A stretch of 64,000 nt of DNA from Candidatus Dormiibacterota bacterium (GCA_036495095.1 DASXNK010000200.1:1-64000), one strand, 5' to 3'; shown: positions 1 to 7,931, counted from the stretch's first letter. Notes: generated by a model not told the origin, from the sequence alone. Program-made: numbers and translations.

Positions 1-10
1 TTCTCGTCGA

Positions 11-50
11 GGTGGTCGCCGGCACAGTGCGGGGGTAGCCGGCGACCACC
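11..50. terminator. Strong inverted repeat, probable terminator
   Basis: Two perfectly complementary 13-base arms (11-23 and 38-50) flank a 14-base loop. The stem is almost all G/C, and no T-run follows on either strand. A factor-independent stop of either strand's transcript near the window edge is the likely role, but this is inferred from structure only. Confidence 0.5.
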
Positions 51-443
51 CTGAGCGGGATCACGGTGGTCATCAGTCCGACATGCCGGCGATTTCGCAC
101 TCGTGCAGTTCTGTGATGCACGGTGCGCTCCGCCTCTGACAGGCCCTCTCGACGTCTCCGCCACCCTGACAGCCGTGCACGCGACCTCTTGAGGGCCGTC
201 CCTCATCACGGCGCCTGGAATGGGGCGCAGCCTGTGATCGCCGCCGGACGTACGCCACCGACGAAGAGCATCGAGCCCGAAGGCGCAGGTTCCTTCGACG
301 TGACCTCCACTGACACGGAGAGCCTCACCGAGCGAGCGTTGCGACGCTGACGACCGCCGATCGCCGCGTCTGACGCGAAGGCTCGCAGCCGCCGGTCCAC
401 ACACGGCACAATGGCGCCCACAGGGACTGATGGAGGGATGGCC
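51..443. other. Gene-free stretch upstream of the metallothionein gene
   Basis: I find no reading frame here with a convincing start, ribosome binding site or recognisable product. The short overlapping frames on both strands have arginine- and proline-rich compositions typical of non-coding GC-rich DNA. At the right end, CACAAT at 407-412 could be a -10 box for the gene that follows, giving a leader of roughly 24 bases that carries GGAGGG at 432-437. The -35 region is unconvincing. Confidence 0.4.
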
Positions 444-740
444 ATGACTACGGTCGAAAGCGGCACCGCGCTCACCTGCGGTCACGAGGGCTGCGGCTGC
501 CAGGTTCGCATCGACGAGGTCTGCAACTGCTCCGGCGCAGGCGACAGCTACACCTGCATCTGCGGTGCCACTCTCGTGGAGAAAACCGACGCCTCCCCGA
601 TCTCGGGCGGCGCCGTGCTCACCTGCGGCCACGATGGCTGCGGCTGCGCTGTTCGCATCGAGGCGGGGTGCAACTGCTCTGGCGGAGGCGACAGCTACAC
701 CTGCATCTGCGGTGCGCCTCTGGTCGCGAAGGCCGCCTGA
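444..740 (+). CDS. Duplicated metallothionein-like protein, 14 cysteines
   Basis: This 98-residue protein consists of two copies of one cysteine-rich unit, offset by 49 residues. Each copy has the pattern LTCGH.GCGC, then CNCSG, then SYTCICGA, giving cysteines at 12, 17, 19, 27, 29, 38, 40 and again at 61, 66, 68, 76, 78, 87, 89, plus a histidine in each unit. Actinobacterial metallothioneins also begin with a C.H.GCGC motif and bind Cu(I) or Zn(II), so metal sequestration in the cytoplasm is the likely role. There is no signal peptide. I chose the ATG at 444 because GGAGGG (432-437) lies six bases before it; the ATG at 438 would abut that site. It opens the copper island and converges with the cupredoxin gene. 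Confidence 0.8.
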   Translation: MTTVESGTALTCGHEGCGCQVRIDEVCNCSGAGDSYTCICGATLVEKTDASPISGGAVLTCGHDGCGCAVRIEAGCNCSGGGDSYTCICGAPLVAKAA

Positions 741-746
741 GGTTCC

Positions 747-764
747 GGGGCTGGCGAGCGCCCC
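747..764. terminator. Short hairpin between convergent genes
   Basis: GGGGC (747-751) can pair with GCCCC (760-764) across an 8-base loop, within the 35-base gap between the convergent metallothionein and cupredoxin genes. It could serve as a weak bidirectional terminator. The stem is only five pairs and has no T-run. Confidence 0.3.
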
Positions 765-775
765 CTCCGGGATCC

Positions 776-1147
776 TCAGCGGACCACGACCTCCCCGAGC
801 ATGTGGGGATGGATGGTGCAGCGGTACGAGTGGGTGCCGGACCGGCTGAAGGAGCGGTCGAAGCCGCCCGAGCTCTGGTCGGGGCTGGCGAAATCGTCAC
901 CGGTGACGTTGTGCGGGTTCCTGCCGCCCCACTGCCACTCCACCGTCGCACCCTCCGGCACGGTCAGGACCTGGGGCGTGAAGCTGTTGTCCTCCACTCG
1001 CACGGTGGCGGTCGCGGCGGCGGTGGTCCGGGTTGTCGTCGGGGTGGCGAAGCCGCCAGGCGACCGATTGCCACACCCGACGGTCAGCGCCACCACGCCC
1101 AGACCCGTGACCGCCCACCGCAGGGTTGCCGCGTTCACAGCAGCCAC
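776..1147 (-). CDS. Cupredoxin-domain lipoprotein (plastocyanin/azurin-like)
   Basis: A lipoprotein signal ending in LTVGC comes first, followed by a Thr-rich linker and then a single cupredoxin domain. The end of the domain shows the type-1 copper ligands in the arrangement CTIHPHM (Cys, His, Met), with the first His probably in NPHNV. It should bind one copper ion outside the membrane and either carry electrons or buffer copper. The start is a GTG at 1147 or 1138, both in frame just after the stop of the upstream Asp-box lipoprotein; longer starts would run back into that gene. The two are therefore likely co-transcribed. It is the last gene of a minus-strand operon in the copper island. 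Confidence 0.8.
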   Translation of the reverse strand: MAAVNAATLRWAVTGLGVVALTVGCGNRSPGGFATPTTTRTTAAATATVRVEDNSFTPQVLTVPEGATVEWQWGGRNPHNVTGDDFASPDQSSGGFDRSFSRSGTHSYRCTIHPHMLGEVVVR

Positions 1148-1155
1148 GGACGGGG

Positions 1156-2325
1156 TCAGACGTCGCCGTACTTCGTCCAGCTGGCTCCGCCGTCGGTGGA
1201 GCGCCACACGTGGACACCCCACTGGAAGGCGAGCAGGTCACCGTTGGGAAGCCCGAGCGCGTAGTCGATCAGCGGCTGGTCCAGGACCCTGGTCCACGTG
1301 GCTCCCCCGTCCACCGAACGCCACACCCCGCGGTTGTGGTCGGACTCGGTGGCCACCATGCCGAAGAGCGCACCCACGGTGGACGTGAAGGACACCACGC
1401 TGTCGAAGCTGAGGGTGGTCTGGACCCGCTCCCAGGTCTGCCCTCCGTCGCGGCTGGTGGTCACGCCGCCATGCTCTGTGGTGGCGACCAGGCAGGTGGT
1501 GCACGCCGACCACTGCGCCACGGAGTTCATCGAGGTTGGGATCGTCGGTGTCGCCGGGACGCTCGGCGTCGCGTCGCTGGTGATGTCGAGGCCATCCTGG
1601 GTCGAGTAGAGAAGCGACGCCCCGCTGTCGTAGATGGCGGTGATCAGTGCGTTGGTGGACAGCGCCTGCTGCCAGTTCCGACCGCCGTCGGTGCTCCGGT
1701 AGATGCCCTGACCGTTGATCGAGGCCCACGTCACCCTGCCATCGGGTGAGGCGACGAGATTGGTGACCGATACCCCCGACGGTAGTCCCTGGACCGACAT
1801 CCACGTCCTGCTGTCGCCGGAGCTCCTGACCTCGGCGGGCCCGCTCATCGACATCGAACCCGTGGCACCGCCGGGGGTGGACCCCGCCGTCGTCGAGGAC
1901 GAGCTCATCGAACCCATGCCCTGCATCGAGCCCATGGATCCGCCGGTGGAGTTGCCGCCGGTGATCGAGCCGCTGCCCGCGGCGCCCTTCATCGACGACA
2001 TCCTCATGAAGGAGCCGACGTATCCACTCGGGACCCTGACGAGGGCGGCCACCATGCTGTCACCGGCGGTGGTCACCGGCTGCCAGGTGTGGCCGCCATC
2101 CTCGCTCCGCCGCAGCCCGTAGTGCGTGGCGATGAGGATCTCGTTCGGGCTCGCGCCCAGGACCGCGCCGTGCACATGGTTGGCGACCGCGTCTCCCGTC
2201 GCCACCGCGTGGGGGCTCGACCCTGTCGCCGGTGGCGATGAGCTTCCGCCACAGGCACAGGCGAGCAGCGAGCCGAGCCCGACCGCCACCATCCCGCCTC
2301 GGGATCGCGATACGCCTCCCATCAT
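1156..2325 (-). CDS. Asp-box (BNR/sialidase-like) beta-propeller lipoprotein with Met-rich insert
   Basis: This 389-residue lipoprotein has its lipobox in LLACACGG, about residue 23. At least five Asp-box motifs of the form S.DGG.TW follow (SEDGGHTW, STDGGRNW, SRDGGQTW, SVDGGATW, STDGGASW), the mark of sialidase-type propellers related to the F510_1955 glycosylhydrolase family. No sialidase catalytic set is evident, so an enzyme role is doubtful. Between about residues 107 and 160 lies a Gly/Ser/Met-rich insert with repeated MGSM, MQGM and MSMS steps, like copper-binding methionine motifs. Start: a run of Gs at 2333-2339 sits about eight bases before ATG 2325; a second ATG is at 2322 and a GTG at 2328. 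The cupredoxin gene follows after 8 bases. Confidence 0.7.
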   Translation of the reverse strand: MMGGVSRSRGGMVAVGLGSLLACACGGSSSPPATGSSPHAVATGDAVANHVHGAVLGASPNEILIATHYGLRRSEDGGHTWQPVTTAGDSMVAALVRVPSGYVGSFMRMSSMKGAAGSGSITGGNSTGGSMGSMQGMGSMSSSSTTAGSTPGGATGSMSMSGPAEVRSSGDSRTWMSVQGLPSGVSVTNLVASPDGRVTWASINGQGIYRSTDGGRNWQQALSTNALITAIYDSGASLLYSTQDGLDITSDATPSVPATPTIPTSMNSVAQWSACTTCLVATTEHGGVTTSRDGGQTWERVQTTLSFDSVVSFTSTVGALFGMVATESDHNRGVWRSVDGGATWTRVLDQPLIDYALGLPNGDLLAFQWGVHVWRSTDGGASWTKYGDV

Positions 2326-2391
2326 CACGAGACCCCCCCTGACCACCGATCGCACAGCCGGTACGCGGAGATGATGATGGATCCGCCCGCC

Positions 2392-2436
2392 CCTCTGCCA
2401 AATCTGTTATGGCGCAACCGAAAATGGCATCAGAGG
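2392..2436. promoter_or_regulatory. Dyad and CGAAAATGGCA element upstream of the Asp-box lipoprotein
   Basis: CCTCTG at 2392-2397 is complementary to CAGAGG at 2431-2436, and inside lies CGAAAATGGCA at 2419-2429. That is a one-base variant of an 11-mer found exactly at 3085, 4737 and (reverse strand) 9698. It sits about 70 bases upstream of the minus-strand lipoprotein operon, so an operator role is plausible. The dyad alone is weak. Confidence 0.35.
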
Positions 2437-2451
2437 CGGCTGGGCTGTGCG

Positions 2452-2673
2452 CTAGCCGGCGCTCAGGAGGGACTCCTCCAGCTCGCCGCTCTTCACATGC
2501 CTGACGAAGGTGCGGAACTGGTCCACGCTGATCTGGATCTGCTGACCGAAGTCATCGGTCATGACCACGCGCCGGTCCTCGGGCGCGTCCGGTGCAAGGA
2601 AGAGCTCCGGGCAACCGCAGTGGCAATGGCAGCAGAACTTCATCACCGGAACCCGACGCGCATCGCCGTCCAT
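2452..2673 (-). CDS. Small Cys/His-rich protein resembling DUF397
   Basis: The protein has 73 residues. Near the N-terminus is a dense metal-ligand cluster, FCCHCHCGCPE (five Cys and two His in eleven residues). The remainder (RRVVMTDDFGQQIQ, then SVDQFRTFVRHVKSGEL) resembles DUF397 proteins, which end with a similar phrase and whose function is not established. The ligand cluster suggests cytoplasmic metal binding. GGAGG at about 2684-2688 is spaced nine bases from the ATG at 2673, so I prefer it to the GTG at 2682, which would abut the site. Its place between copper-related genes supports a metal role; the assignment to DUF397 is a resemblance only. Confidence 0.6.
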   Translation of the reverse strand: MDGDARRVPVMKFCCHCHCGCPELFLAPDAPEDRRVVMTDDFGQQIQISVDQFRTFVRHVKSGELEESLLSAG

Positions 2674-2817
2674 GTGCCGCACCTCCTACCGAGACTGTCA
2701 TGAACCGTCATCGCTGTCGCATGGTACTGAAGGCCGGCCGATCCGTCCACAGGTGCAGCGCTTCGTGCGTCCCGGCGATCCTGGGTGGGTGACGGGCGTG
2801 GACCAAGCAGGGTGGGA

Positions 2818-2845
2818 GGGCGGCCGGCATCGGTGCCGGCCGCCC
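2818..2845. terminator. Perfect 12-base-pair hairpin after the small metallothionein
   Basis: Arms 2818-2829 and 2834-2845 are fully complementary with a TCGG tetraloop. The hairpin lies 18 bases beyond the stop of the minus-strand metallothionein gene, where a terminator is expected. No T-run follows, which is common in very GC-rich genomes. Confidence 0.7.
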
Positions 2846-2862
2846 GCCCTCGCCGGGCTGGG

Positions 2863-2982
2863 CTACTTCCTCTTGGCGCAGGTGCAGTCGGGGCTGCACT
2901 TGTCCTCGGCCGTGCACGCGCAGTTGGGGCCGCACTTGCAGCCGGCGCTGCACCCGCAGCCGTCAGCCATCTTGATCCTCAT
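2863..2982 (-). CDS. 39-residue metallothionein
   Basis: The protein is too short for most gene finders. It has nine cysteines in 39 residues, arranged as CGCSAGCKCGPNCAC, then CSPDCTC, and ends in a basic tail AKRK. This spacing resembles small bacterial and eukaryote-like metallothioneins that bind Cu(I) or Zn in clusters. It is not similar to the 14-cysteine protein at 444-740, so the island encodes two unrelated metallothioneins. GAGGTGG lies five bases before the ATG at 2982; a second ATG at 2970 is possible. A CsoR-like palindrome lies about 60-80 bases upstream and a strong hairpin follows, so it looks like a single-gene, copper-inducible transcript. Confidence 0.8.
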   Translation of the reverse strand: MRIKMADGCGCSAGCKCGPNCACTAEDKCSPDCTCAKRK

Positions 2983-3043
2983 CGGTCCACCTCGTCTTCG
3001 CCACTGATCATCGGGCCCGAGCGGTCCGGGCCGACGCCGGGTA

Positions 3044-3066
3044 CCATACCCCCTCGGGGCATATGG
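3044..3066. promoter_or_regulatory. CsoR-like operator
   Basis: The 23-base imperfect palindrome has outer arms CCATA / TATGG and inner arms CCC / GGG, centred on 3055. It matches the general form of copper-sensing CsoR operators in Bacillus and Streptomyces (an A/T-flanked CCC...GGG core). It lies between the minus-strand metallothionein (start 2982) and the plus-strand membrane protein (start 3258) and could control either. No csoR gene is in the window. Confidence 0.5.
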
Positions 3067-3083
3067 CGTCAATGGGGCCCCCC

Positions 3084-3119
3084 GCGAAAGTGGCAACGGC
3101 TGCGAAAACGGCAACGGCC
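3084..3119. repeat. Tandem 18-base direct repeat carrying the CGAAAGTGGCA motif
   Basis: Two 18-base units, 3084-3101 and 3102-3119, differ at three positions and each begin GCGAAA and contain GGCAACGGC. The first contains CGAAAGTGGCA exactly, which recurs at 4737-4747 and, reversed, at 9698-9708. Tandem spacing in a promoter region suggests cooperative binding of a regulator to one face of the helix. Confidence 0.5.
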
Positions 3120-3244
3120 CGCACGACGGATGCAGATGCCGTCCGTGGCCGTCCGTGGCCGTCGCGGCGTCGTGAGGCGCTGACCCGTTTGCCGTGGTCG
3201 CACGTCTCGCAACAACCGAACTCGACGCCTCCCGCACCACACGC

Positions 3245-3250
3245 TATCCT
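3245..3250 (+). promoter_or_regulatory. -10 box TATCCT of a leaderless promoter
   Basis: TATCCT ends seven bases before the ATG at 3258, and TCGACG (3222-3227) lies 17 bases upstream as a possible -35. Transcription would begin at or next to the start codon. The paralogous gene at 9536 has the same CGCTATCCTC string at the same distance. Confidence 0.5.
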
Positions 3251-3257
3251 CTGCGCG

Positions 3258-3968
3258 ATGCGCGGCCATGCACGCCACCGCTGGACGGCAGCCGGGGCCG
3301 CCCTGCTTCCGTTGCTGGGCGTGTGGCTGGGCCACACCGCGGAGTACGTGCGGGTACACGGCCCGGCCGGTCTGCGCGAGGAGCTCGCCGGCACGGTCCA
3401 CGGCTACATGCTCCCCGCCGGCATCCTGCTGGCGCTCCTGGCCGCCGCCGCCGGAGTGCGTTGCGCGCAGGTCTGGCAGGAGCTCGGCCGGCGGCTGCAC
3501 ATCGCGCGCGACACCCTCGCCCACGCGTGGAGGGGCGCGAGCGGCCCGGTGCCGGTGACGCCGCACCCGCTGCCCCGGAGCGGGCCGCTGCGCCTCTCCT
3601 CGGTGCTGCTCCGGCTGGCGCCGCTCCAGCTGGCGCTCTACGTGCTCCAGGAGAACCTCGAGGCCTGTCGCGCCGGCCTCGCCGCGCCCGGGCTGGGCGC
3701 GATCGGCGGCGCTCACCGGGCGGCGCCGCTGGTCCACCTCCTGGTGTCGGCCTGCCTCACCGCCGTCGTCGTGCTCCTCCAGCGGGTGCTGTGCCGGCGA
3801 GGCCGCGCCGTGCTCGCCTGCCAGCGCCTCGCCGGGGTGCTCCTCGCCGCCCTGCATCGCTCCGCGGCGGCGCCGCCGCCGCGGCCGATCTGGATCGCCT
3901 CCCCGCGTGACCGGTGGACCCTCCACCTCCTCCGCCGGCCCCCACCGGCCGCCCAGCCCGCCTCCTGA
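3258..3968 (+). CDS. Four-helix membrane protein of unknown function, paralogue 1 of 3
   Basis: The protein has 236 residues with hydrophobic segments near 14-34, 47-68, 114-134 and 155-176. It shares a clear pattern with the genes at 8844-9536 and 9771-10478: WLGH..EY (His26, Glu29, Tyr30), H.YMLP (His48, Tyr50), LY..QENLEA (Gln131-Glu135) and H.AAPLVH (His153, His160), then an arginine-rich loop and a C-terminal RPPP. Conserved His, Glu, Tyr and Met inside or beside membrane segments suggest binding of a metal ion, haem or quinone. I do not recognise the family. The ATG at 3258 is chosen because homology to the paralogues starts just after it and a -10 box lies seven bases upstream. Confidence 0.75.
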   Translation: MRGHARHRWTAAGAALLPLLGVWLGHTAEYVRVHGPAGLREELAGTVHGYMLPAGILLALLAAAAGVRCAQVWQELGRRLHIARDTLAHAWRGASGPVPVTPHPLPRSGPLRLSSVLLRLAPLQLALYVLQENLEACRAGLAAPGLGAIGGAHRAAPLVHLLVSACLTAVVVLLQRVLCRRGRAVLACQRLAGVLLAALHRSAAAPPPRPIWIASPRDRWTLHLLRRPPPAAQPAS

Positions 3969-4081
3969 CGTCCCGAGCGGGCCGTTCACAGCCCGCCGCC
4001 GCCCCCAGTCGCGGCGCAACCGTCAACAGGTAGCAGGTGGTCATGGTCTCCAGTGGTTTCCGCGTACGTCCCCGGTCCCGC

Positions 4082-4663
4082 TCAGCCGAGGTGGTGGTGG
4101 TGCACGCCCGCGTTCGCGAGGTCGTCCATGACCGCGAACATGTACACCATTCCCGACGCCATGAGGATGCGGCCTCCCCGGGTGACCGCATCCCACCACC
4201 GCCGGATCGCGCCACCGGAGGCCTCCTGGGCCAGGCGGCACCCATCCACGAGCACGTTGACCATGAAGTACGCGATCAGGATGGTGGTCAGGGTGACCAC
4301 GGAGAGGCCGGGCAGGGCGAACATGTAGACCATGGCGCCGTTGGCGACCGCGTGGTGCAGCTTCGCGAGCATCTCCCGGCTGTGCTCCGACCTGCGGCTG
4401 CGTGCGGCGCCCATCAGGAAGTAGGCGGTGGCGGCGGCGAACACCGCCTGCCAGAGCCCTCGGATGAGAGCGCCTCCCATGAACGGCCCGAACATGAACA
4501 CCATCCCCGCCGCCATCAGGGTGTGGGAGGCATGCTGCTCACGATGCGCCGACCCGGCGACGTGCCGGGTCAGGCAGCGGGTCGCGCAGTACAGACCGAT
4601 GAGGGTGAAGGCGAGGAGGAAGAACCACCAGACGCCAGCAGGTCCCTCTCGGTGCGCCATCAT
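4082..4663 (-). CDS. DUF5134-like membrane protein, Met/His-rich
   Basis: The protein has 193 residues, several hydrophobic helices, and three similar motifs, [25 protein letters not shown] and [10 protein letters not shown], which match the His/Met-bearing helices of DUF5134 proteins from actinobacteria. It ends in HHHHLG. The His/Met pattern in the membrane suggests copper binding or transport, but DUF5134 has no established function. Two adjacent ATGs (4663 and 4660) are possible starts; a G-run lies about nine bases upstream. It is divergent from the copper ATPase gene, sharing a 185-base control region with a CsoR-like site, and converges on membrane paralogue 1. Confidence 0.7.
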   Translation of the reverse strand: MMAHREGPAGVWWFFLLAFTLIGLYCATRCLTRHVAGSAHREQHASHTLMAAGMVFMFGPFMGGALIRGLWQAVFAAATAYFLMGAARSRRSEHSREMLAKLHHAVANGAMVYMFALPGLSVVTLTTILIAYFMVNVLVDGCRLAQEASGGAIRRWWDAVTRGGRILMASGMVYMFAVMDDLANAGVHHHHLG

Positions 4664-4735
4664 CGAGACGGTCCCCCCGAGCGGTGTGCAGTCGGTCCAC
4701 AGGGTACCGCCTCTGCGTCAATCGTGCACCCCGAT

Positions 4736-4753
4736 GCGAAAGTGGCAACGCTG
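4736..4753. promoter_or_regulatory. Copy of the 18-base CGAAAGTGGCA element
   Basis: The 18 bases here match the repeat unit at 3084-3101 at all but the last few positions, including the full 11-mer CGAAAGTGGCA at 4737-4747. The element lies in the divergent promoter region between the DUF5134 gene and the copper ATPase gene, about 100 bases from the ATPase start. Confidence 0.45.
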
Positions 4754-4787
4754 GCCAATTCGGTGCAGTCCGCGGGGTGTGCTTGCG

Positions 4788-4807
4788 TCCCACCCCGGGT
4801 GGGGTGG
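4788..4807. promoter_or_regulatory. CsoR-like operator before the copper ATPase
   Basis: CCCACCCCGGGTGGG (4789-4803) is a perfect palindrome about its central base and extends as GGGTGGGGTGG. It resembles the operator of Mycobacterium tuberculosis CsoR, whose core is CCCACCCCCAGTGGGGTGGG. It lies 42-61 bases before the ATPase start codon, where a repressor would block transcription until copper binds it. Confidence 0.6.
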
Positions 4808-4848
4808 ACCGGTCTCCACGACACCGACCGATCGCCGCAGGTGTTTCA

Positions 4849-7605
4849 ATGAGCGCCGCCCCCGGCACCGCTGAACCCGCGGCGGCCCTGCGCCACCTGG
4901 ACCTCGACATCACCGGGATGACCTGCGGCTCCTGCGCCGCTCGCATCGAGCGCGTGCTCGGCCGCATCTCCGGCGTCGCCGGGGTCAGGGTGAACTACGC
5001 CACCGGCCGGGCCGATGTCGATCACGACCCCGAGCTGGTCGACGTGCACGCCGTTGTCGCCGCCGTTCAGCGGGCGGGCTATGCGGCTCGTGACCGCGAC
5101 CCCGCCGCGGCCGCTCCCGCCACCCCCGAGGCAGACCATCGGGGGGAGGACGGGCTGCGCCGCAGGCTGCTCGTCGCATGGCCGCTGACCGTCGCCGCGG
5201 TGGTGCTCAGCATGGGCTGGCCGCACCAGGGCTGGGCGCGTGCGACCGTCGCCGTGCTGGTCACCCCGGTCGAGTTCTGGGCCGGCCTGCCCTTCCTCCG
5301 CGGCGCGGTCGAGCGCGCCCGGCGCGGGGGCACCAGCATGGACACCCTGGTCGCCCTGGGCACCCTCACCGCGTTCGGCTACAGCACCTACGAGCTGCTC
5401 ACCGCCGGCGGCGGCCACGTGCACAGGGTGGGCGGGCACCTCGGCCTCGGCGGCCACCTCCACTACGACATGGCCGCGCTGATCATCTCCTTCCTGCTGC
5501 TCGGCCGGTGGATCGAGTCGCGAGCGCGGCGCCGGGCCACGGCCGCGATCGGCGGCATCCTCTCGCTGACCCCGGGCGAAGCCCTGCTGGTGGTGGGGGG
5601 AGGCGCGGAGGTGGAGGAGCGGCGAGTGCCCGTGGGCACGCTGCGGGCCGGCGATGTGGTGCGGGTGCGCCCCGGAGACCGCATCCCCGCCGATGGGCGG
5701 GTGCTCGAGGGTGCCAGCGCGGTCGACGAGTCGATGCTCACCGGCGAGCCTGTCCCCGTCGACAAGCGGGCGGGTGACGCCGTGACCGGGGGCACCCTCG
5801 CGGAGCATGGCGCCCTGCTCGTCCAGCTCACCGCGGTCGGCGCCGATACCGCGCTCGCCGGGATCGCCCGGCTCGTCGAGGAGGCGCAGGCACACAGGGC
5901 GCCGGTGCAGCGACTCGCCGACCGCGTCGCGGGCGTCTTCGTGCCGGTGATCATCGGCCTCAGCCTGCTCACCGCGACCGCCTGGCTGGTGCTGCGTCAC
6001 GATCCGGCGCAGGCCACGCTCGCCGCCACCGCGGTGATGATCGTCGCCTGCCCCTGCGCGCTCGGGCTGGCCACCCCGGTCGCCCTGATGGTGGGCACCG
6101 GGCGGGCGGCGGCGTGCGGCATCCTCATCCGCAGCGGCGAGGTGCTGGAGCGCTGCGGCCGCATCGACACCGTGGTATTCGACAAGACCGGCACCCTCAC
6201 CACCGGTCGCATGAGCGTCCATGAGGTGATCGCGGTCGACGGCGATTCCGCCGGGCTGCTGCGCCTCGCCGCCGCGGTGGAGCGCGCCTCCGAGCATCCC
6301 GTCGGCGCCGCCCTGGTGCAGGCCGCCCGCGATCGCCGGCTGGACGTGCCCTTCGCGCTCGACTTCGCCGCCTGCGCCGGTCTCGGGGTTCGGGCGCGGG
6401 TGGAGGGTCGCGAGGTGATGGTGGGGCGTTGCCAGCTGTTCACGCAGTCGGGCATCGACCTTCCGGCCGCCGTCCACGTCGCCCTCGCCCGGGTCGATTC
6501 CGAGGGATGGACGGGGGTGGTGGTGGCCGCGGACGGCCGCGTGCTCGGGGTGATTGCCGTCGGCGACACGCTCCGTCCCGAGGCGGCGGCCGCGCTCGCC
6601 GAGCTGCGCGAGCTCGGGATCGAGGTGGGGATGCTCACCGGCGACGCGGCCGGTCCCGCCGCCTCGGTCGGCGGGCGGCTGGGCATCGACCGGCTGCGGG
6701 TGCTGAGCGGCCTGCTGCCGGGCGCGAAGGCCGCCGAGGTGACGCGCCTGGGCACGGTGGGGCGCCGGCACGTCGCGATGGTCGGCGACGGGGTGAACGA
6801 TGCTCCCTCGCTCGCCGCCGCCGACCTCGGCGTCGCCATCGGCGGCGGCTCGGACGCCGCCGTCGACAGTGCCGGGATCACCCTCCTCTCCGCCGATCTG
6901 CGCGGAGTGCCGGCGGCGCTGCGGGTCGCCCGCGCCACCCACGCGGTGATCGTGCAGAACCTCGGCTGGGCCTTCGGCTACAACACCGTGGCCATCCCGC
7001 TGGCGGCCTCCGGCCTGCTCGACCCGGTGGTCGCGGGCGCGGCGATGGGCTTCTCGAGCGTCGCCGTCGTCGCCAACTCGCTGCGGCTGCTGCGTGTCGA
7101 CCGCTCCCGCGGCATGCGCCGCCGGGCTCGCCTCAGCGGCCTCGCACGCCGCCGCGCGGTGTTGCTCGCATGGGTGGCTCCCGCGCTGCTGCTGGGCACC
7201 GTGGTCGGCGCCGTGCAGGTGCTGTCCCCGGGGCGCGAGCAGCAGCTGCTCACTCCCGCCTCGTCATCCCCCGTCGTCTCCACCGCCATCCCGGCGGGCG
7301 GGAGGCTGGCCAGCTACCTCGACCCCGCCACCGCGGGGTGGAACCAGCTGCACCTCACCTTCTTCACCAACGCCGGCGACGAGCTGGGCATCGCCAGCGT
7401 GAGCCTGGTGGCGCTCGGCGCCGACGGACGGCGGCTGCCGCTGCAGGCGCGACGGTTCGGCGACGGCCACTTCGTCTCGGACGCCCAGCTCAGTGCGGGT
7501 GTGTGGCGCATCCAGGTCGACGCCACCACCGCGGACGCACGCCGCCTCTCGCTGGAGACCCGTCAGACCGTCGCCCCGAACGATCAGACCCCATCCAGGA
7601 GGTAG
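4849..7605 (+). CDS. copA: Cu(I)-exporting P1B-type ATPase with extra C-terminal extracytoplasmic domain
   Basis: The 918-residue protein starts with a heavy-metal-associated domain (GMTCGSC, Cys26 and Cys29). It then shows the P-type core: TGE (298-300), transmembrane CPC (401-403), phosphorylated Asp445 in DKTGT, HP (483-484) and GDGVND (646-651). YN (711-712) and MGFSS (733-737) in the last helices are the Cu(I)-ATPase signature. A His-rich loop sits at 190-207. Unusually, after the normal end (about 755) comes another membrane segment (773-793) and a domain of about 120 residues that looks like the beta-sandwich at the end of CopD/YcnJ-type proteins. ATG 4849 is chosen because family similarity begins soon after it; the ribosome site is weak. 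It runs directly into the chaperone gene. Confidence 0.9.
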   Translation: MSAAPGTAEPAAALRHLDLDITGMTCGSCAARIERVLGRISGVAGVRVNYATGRADVDHDPELVDVHAVVAAVQRAGYAARDRDPAAAAPATPEADHRGEDGLRRRLLVAWPLTVAAVVLSMGWPHQGWARATVAVLVTPVEFWAGLPFLRGAVERARRGGTSMDTLVALGTLTAFGYSTYELLTAGGGHVHRVGGHLGLGGHLHYDMAALIISFLLLGRWIESRARRRATAAIGGILSLTPGEALLVVGGGAEVEERRVPVGTLRAGDVVRVRPGDRIPADGRVLEGASAVDESMLTGEPVPVDKRAGDAVTGGTLAEHGALLVQLTAVGADTALAGIARLVEEAQAHRAPVQRLADRVAGVFVPVIIGLSLLTATAWLVLRHDPAQATLAATAVMIVACPCALGLATPVALMVGTGRAAACGILIRSGEVLERCGRIDTVVFDKTGTLTTGRMSVHEVIAVDGDSAGLLRLAAAVERASEHPVGAALVQAARDRRLDVPFALDFAACAGLGVRARVEGREVMVGRCQLFTQSGIDLPAAVHVALARVDSEGWTGVVVAADGRVLGVIAVGDTLRPEAAAALAELRELGIEVGMLTGDAAGPAASVGGRLGIDRLRVLSGLLPGAKAAEVTRLGTVGRRHVAMVGDGVNDAPSLAAADLGVAIGGGSDAAVDSAGITLLSADLRGVPAALRVARATHAVIVQNLGWAFGYNTVAIPLAASGLLDPVVAGAAMGFSSVAVVANSLRLLRVDRSRGMRRRARLSGLARRRAVLLAWVAPALLLGTVVGAVQVLSPGREQQLLTPASSSPVVSTAIPAGGRLASYLDPATAGWNQLHLTFFTNAGDELGIASVSLVALGADGRRLPLQARRFGDGHFVSDAQLSAGVWRIQVDATTADARRLSLETRQTVAPNDQTPSRR

Positions 7606-7610
7606 GACAC

Positions 7611-7835
7611 GTGATCACCGTGACTCTGCGAGTCGACGGAATGACCTGTGACGGCTGCGAGCAGAGCGTGCGCCGGGCCGTCGAGCAGGTGCCCGGGGTG
7701 ACCGAGGCCACCGCCGATCACCAGGCCGGCATCGTCGCCGTGCGCATGCTCGAGAGCTCCGACATCGTCGCGGTGCGCGGCGCCATCCTCGACGCGGGCT
7801 TCACCACCGGCACAGGGCACGCGTCGGACGTCTAG
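7611..7835 (+). CDS. copZ: Copper chaperone CopZ (HMA domain)
   Basis: This 74-residue protein is a single heavy-metal-associated domain with the binding loop GMTCDGC and a typical pattern of beta-alpha-beta-beta-alpha-beta. It would carry Cu(I) in the cytoplasm to the ATPase encoded immediately upstream. The start is a GTG at 7611, eight bases after AGGAGG (7597-7602); that ribosome site overlaps the end of the ATPase gene, whose stop is at 7603-7605. The two genes are therefore translated from one message. A hairpin terminator follows at 7905-7931. Confidence 0.93.
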   Translation: MITVTLRVDGMTCDGCEQSVRRAVEQVPGVTEATADHQAGIVAVRMLESSDIVAVRGAILDAGFTTGTGHASDV

Positions 7836-7904
7836 GTCCCTCCTCCGCCGACGACGTGGAGGCCGTCGCCAGAGGGTGTGGCCGAGCCAGCCCTCCAGGA
7901 CGTC

Positions 7905-7931
7905 GGGAGAGCCCGTCGAACGGGCCCTCCC
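7905..7931. terminator. Hairpin terminator between copZ and the CopC-like gene
   Basis: Arms 7905-7916 and 7920-7931 pair at 11 of 12 positions around a three-base loop. The site lies between the ends of two convergent genes and can serve both directions. There is no T-run. Confidence 0.65.

Noticed and set aside
411-443. Earlier ATGs at 411 and 438 for the first metallothionein
   Set aside because: The ribosome site at 432-437 is correctly spaced only for the ATG at 444.
3091-3104. A possible sigma-54 promoter in TGGCAACGGCTGC near the 18-base repeats
   Set aside because: The GG and GC elements are eight bases apart instead of ten, at both copies, and no sigma-54 activator gene is nearby.
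4684-4848. A longer N-terminus for CopA starting at 4684
   Set aside because: The added residues have no similarity to the family and would run through the CsoR-like operator and the promoter motifs.
4846-6942. A 698-codon open frame on the minus strand opposite copA, and similar long antisense frames opposite the synthetase (39572-41467), the helicase (59575-62340) and the BTAD gene (46017-47810)
   Set aside because: Their translations are rich in Gly, Arg, His, Asp and Pro with no family motifs. They arise because high third-position GC in the real genes removes stop codons from the opposite strand.
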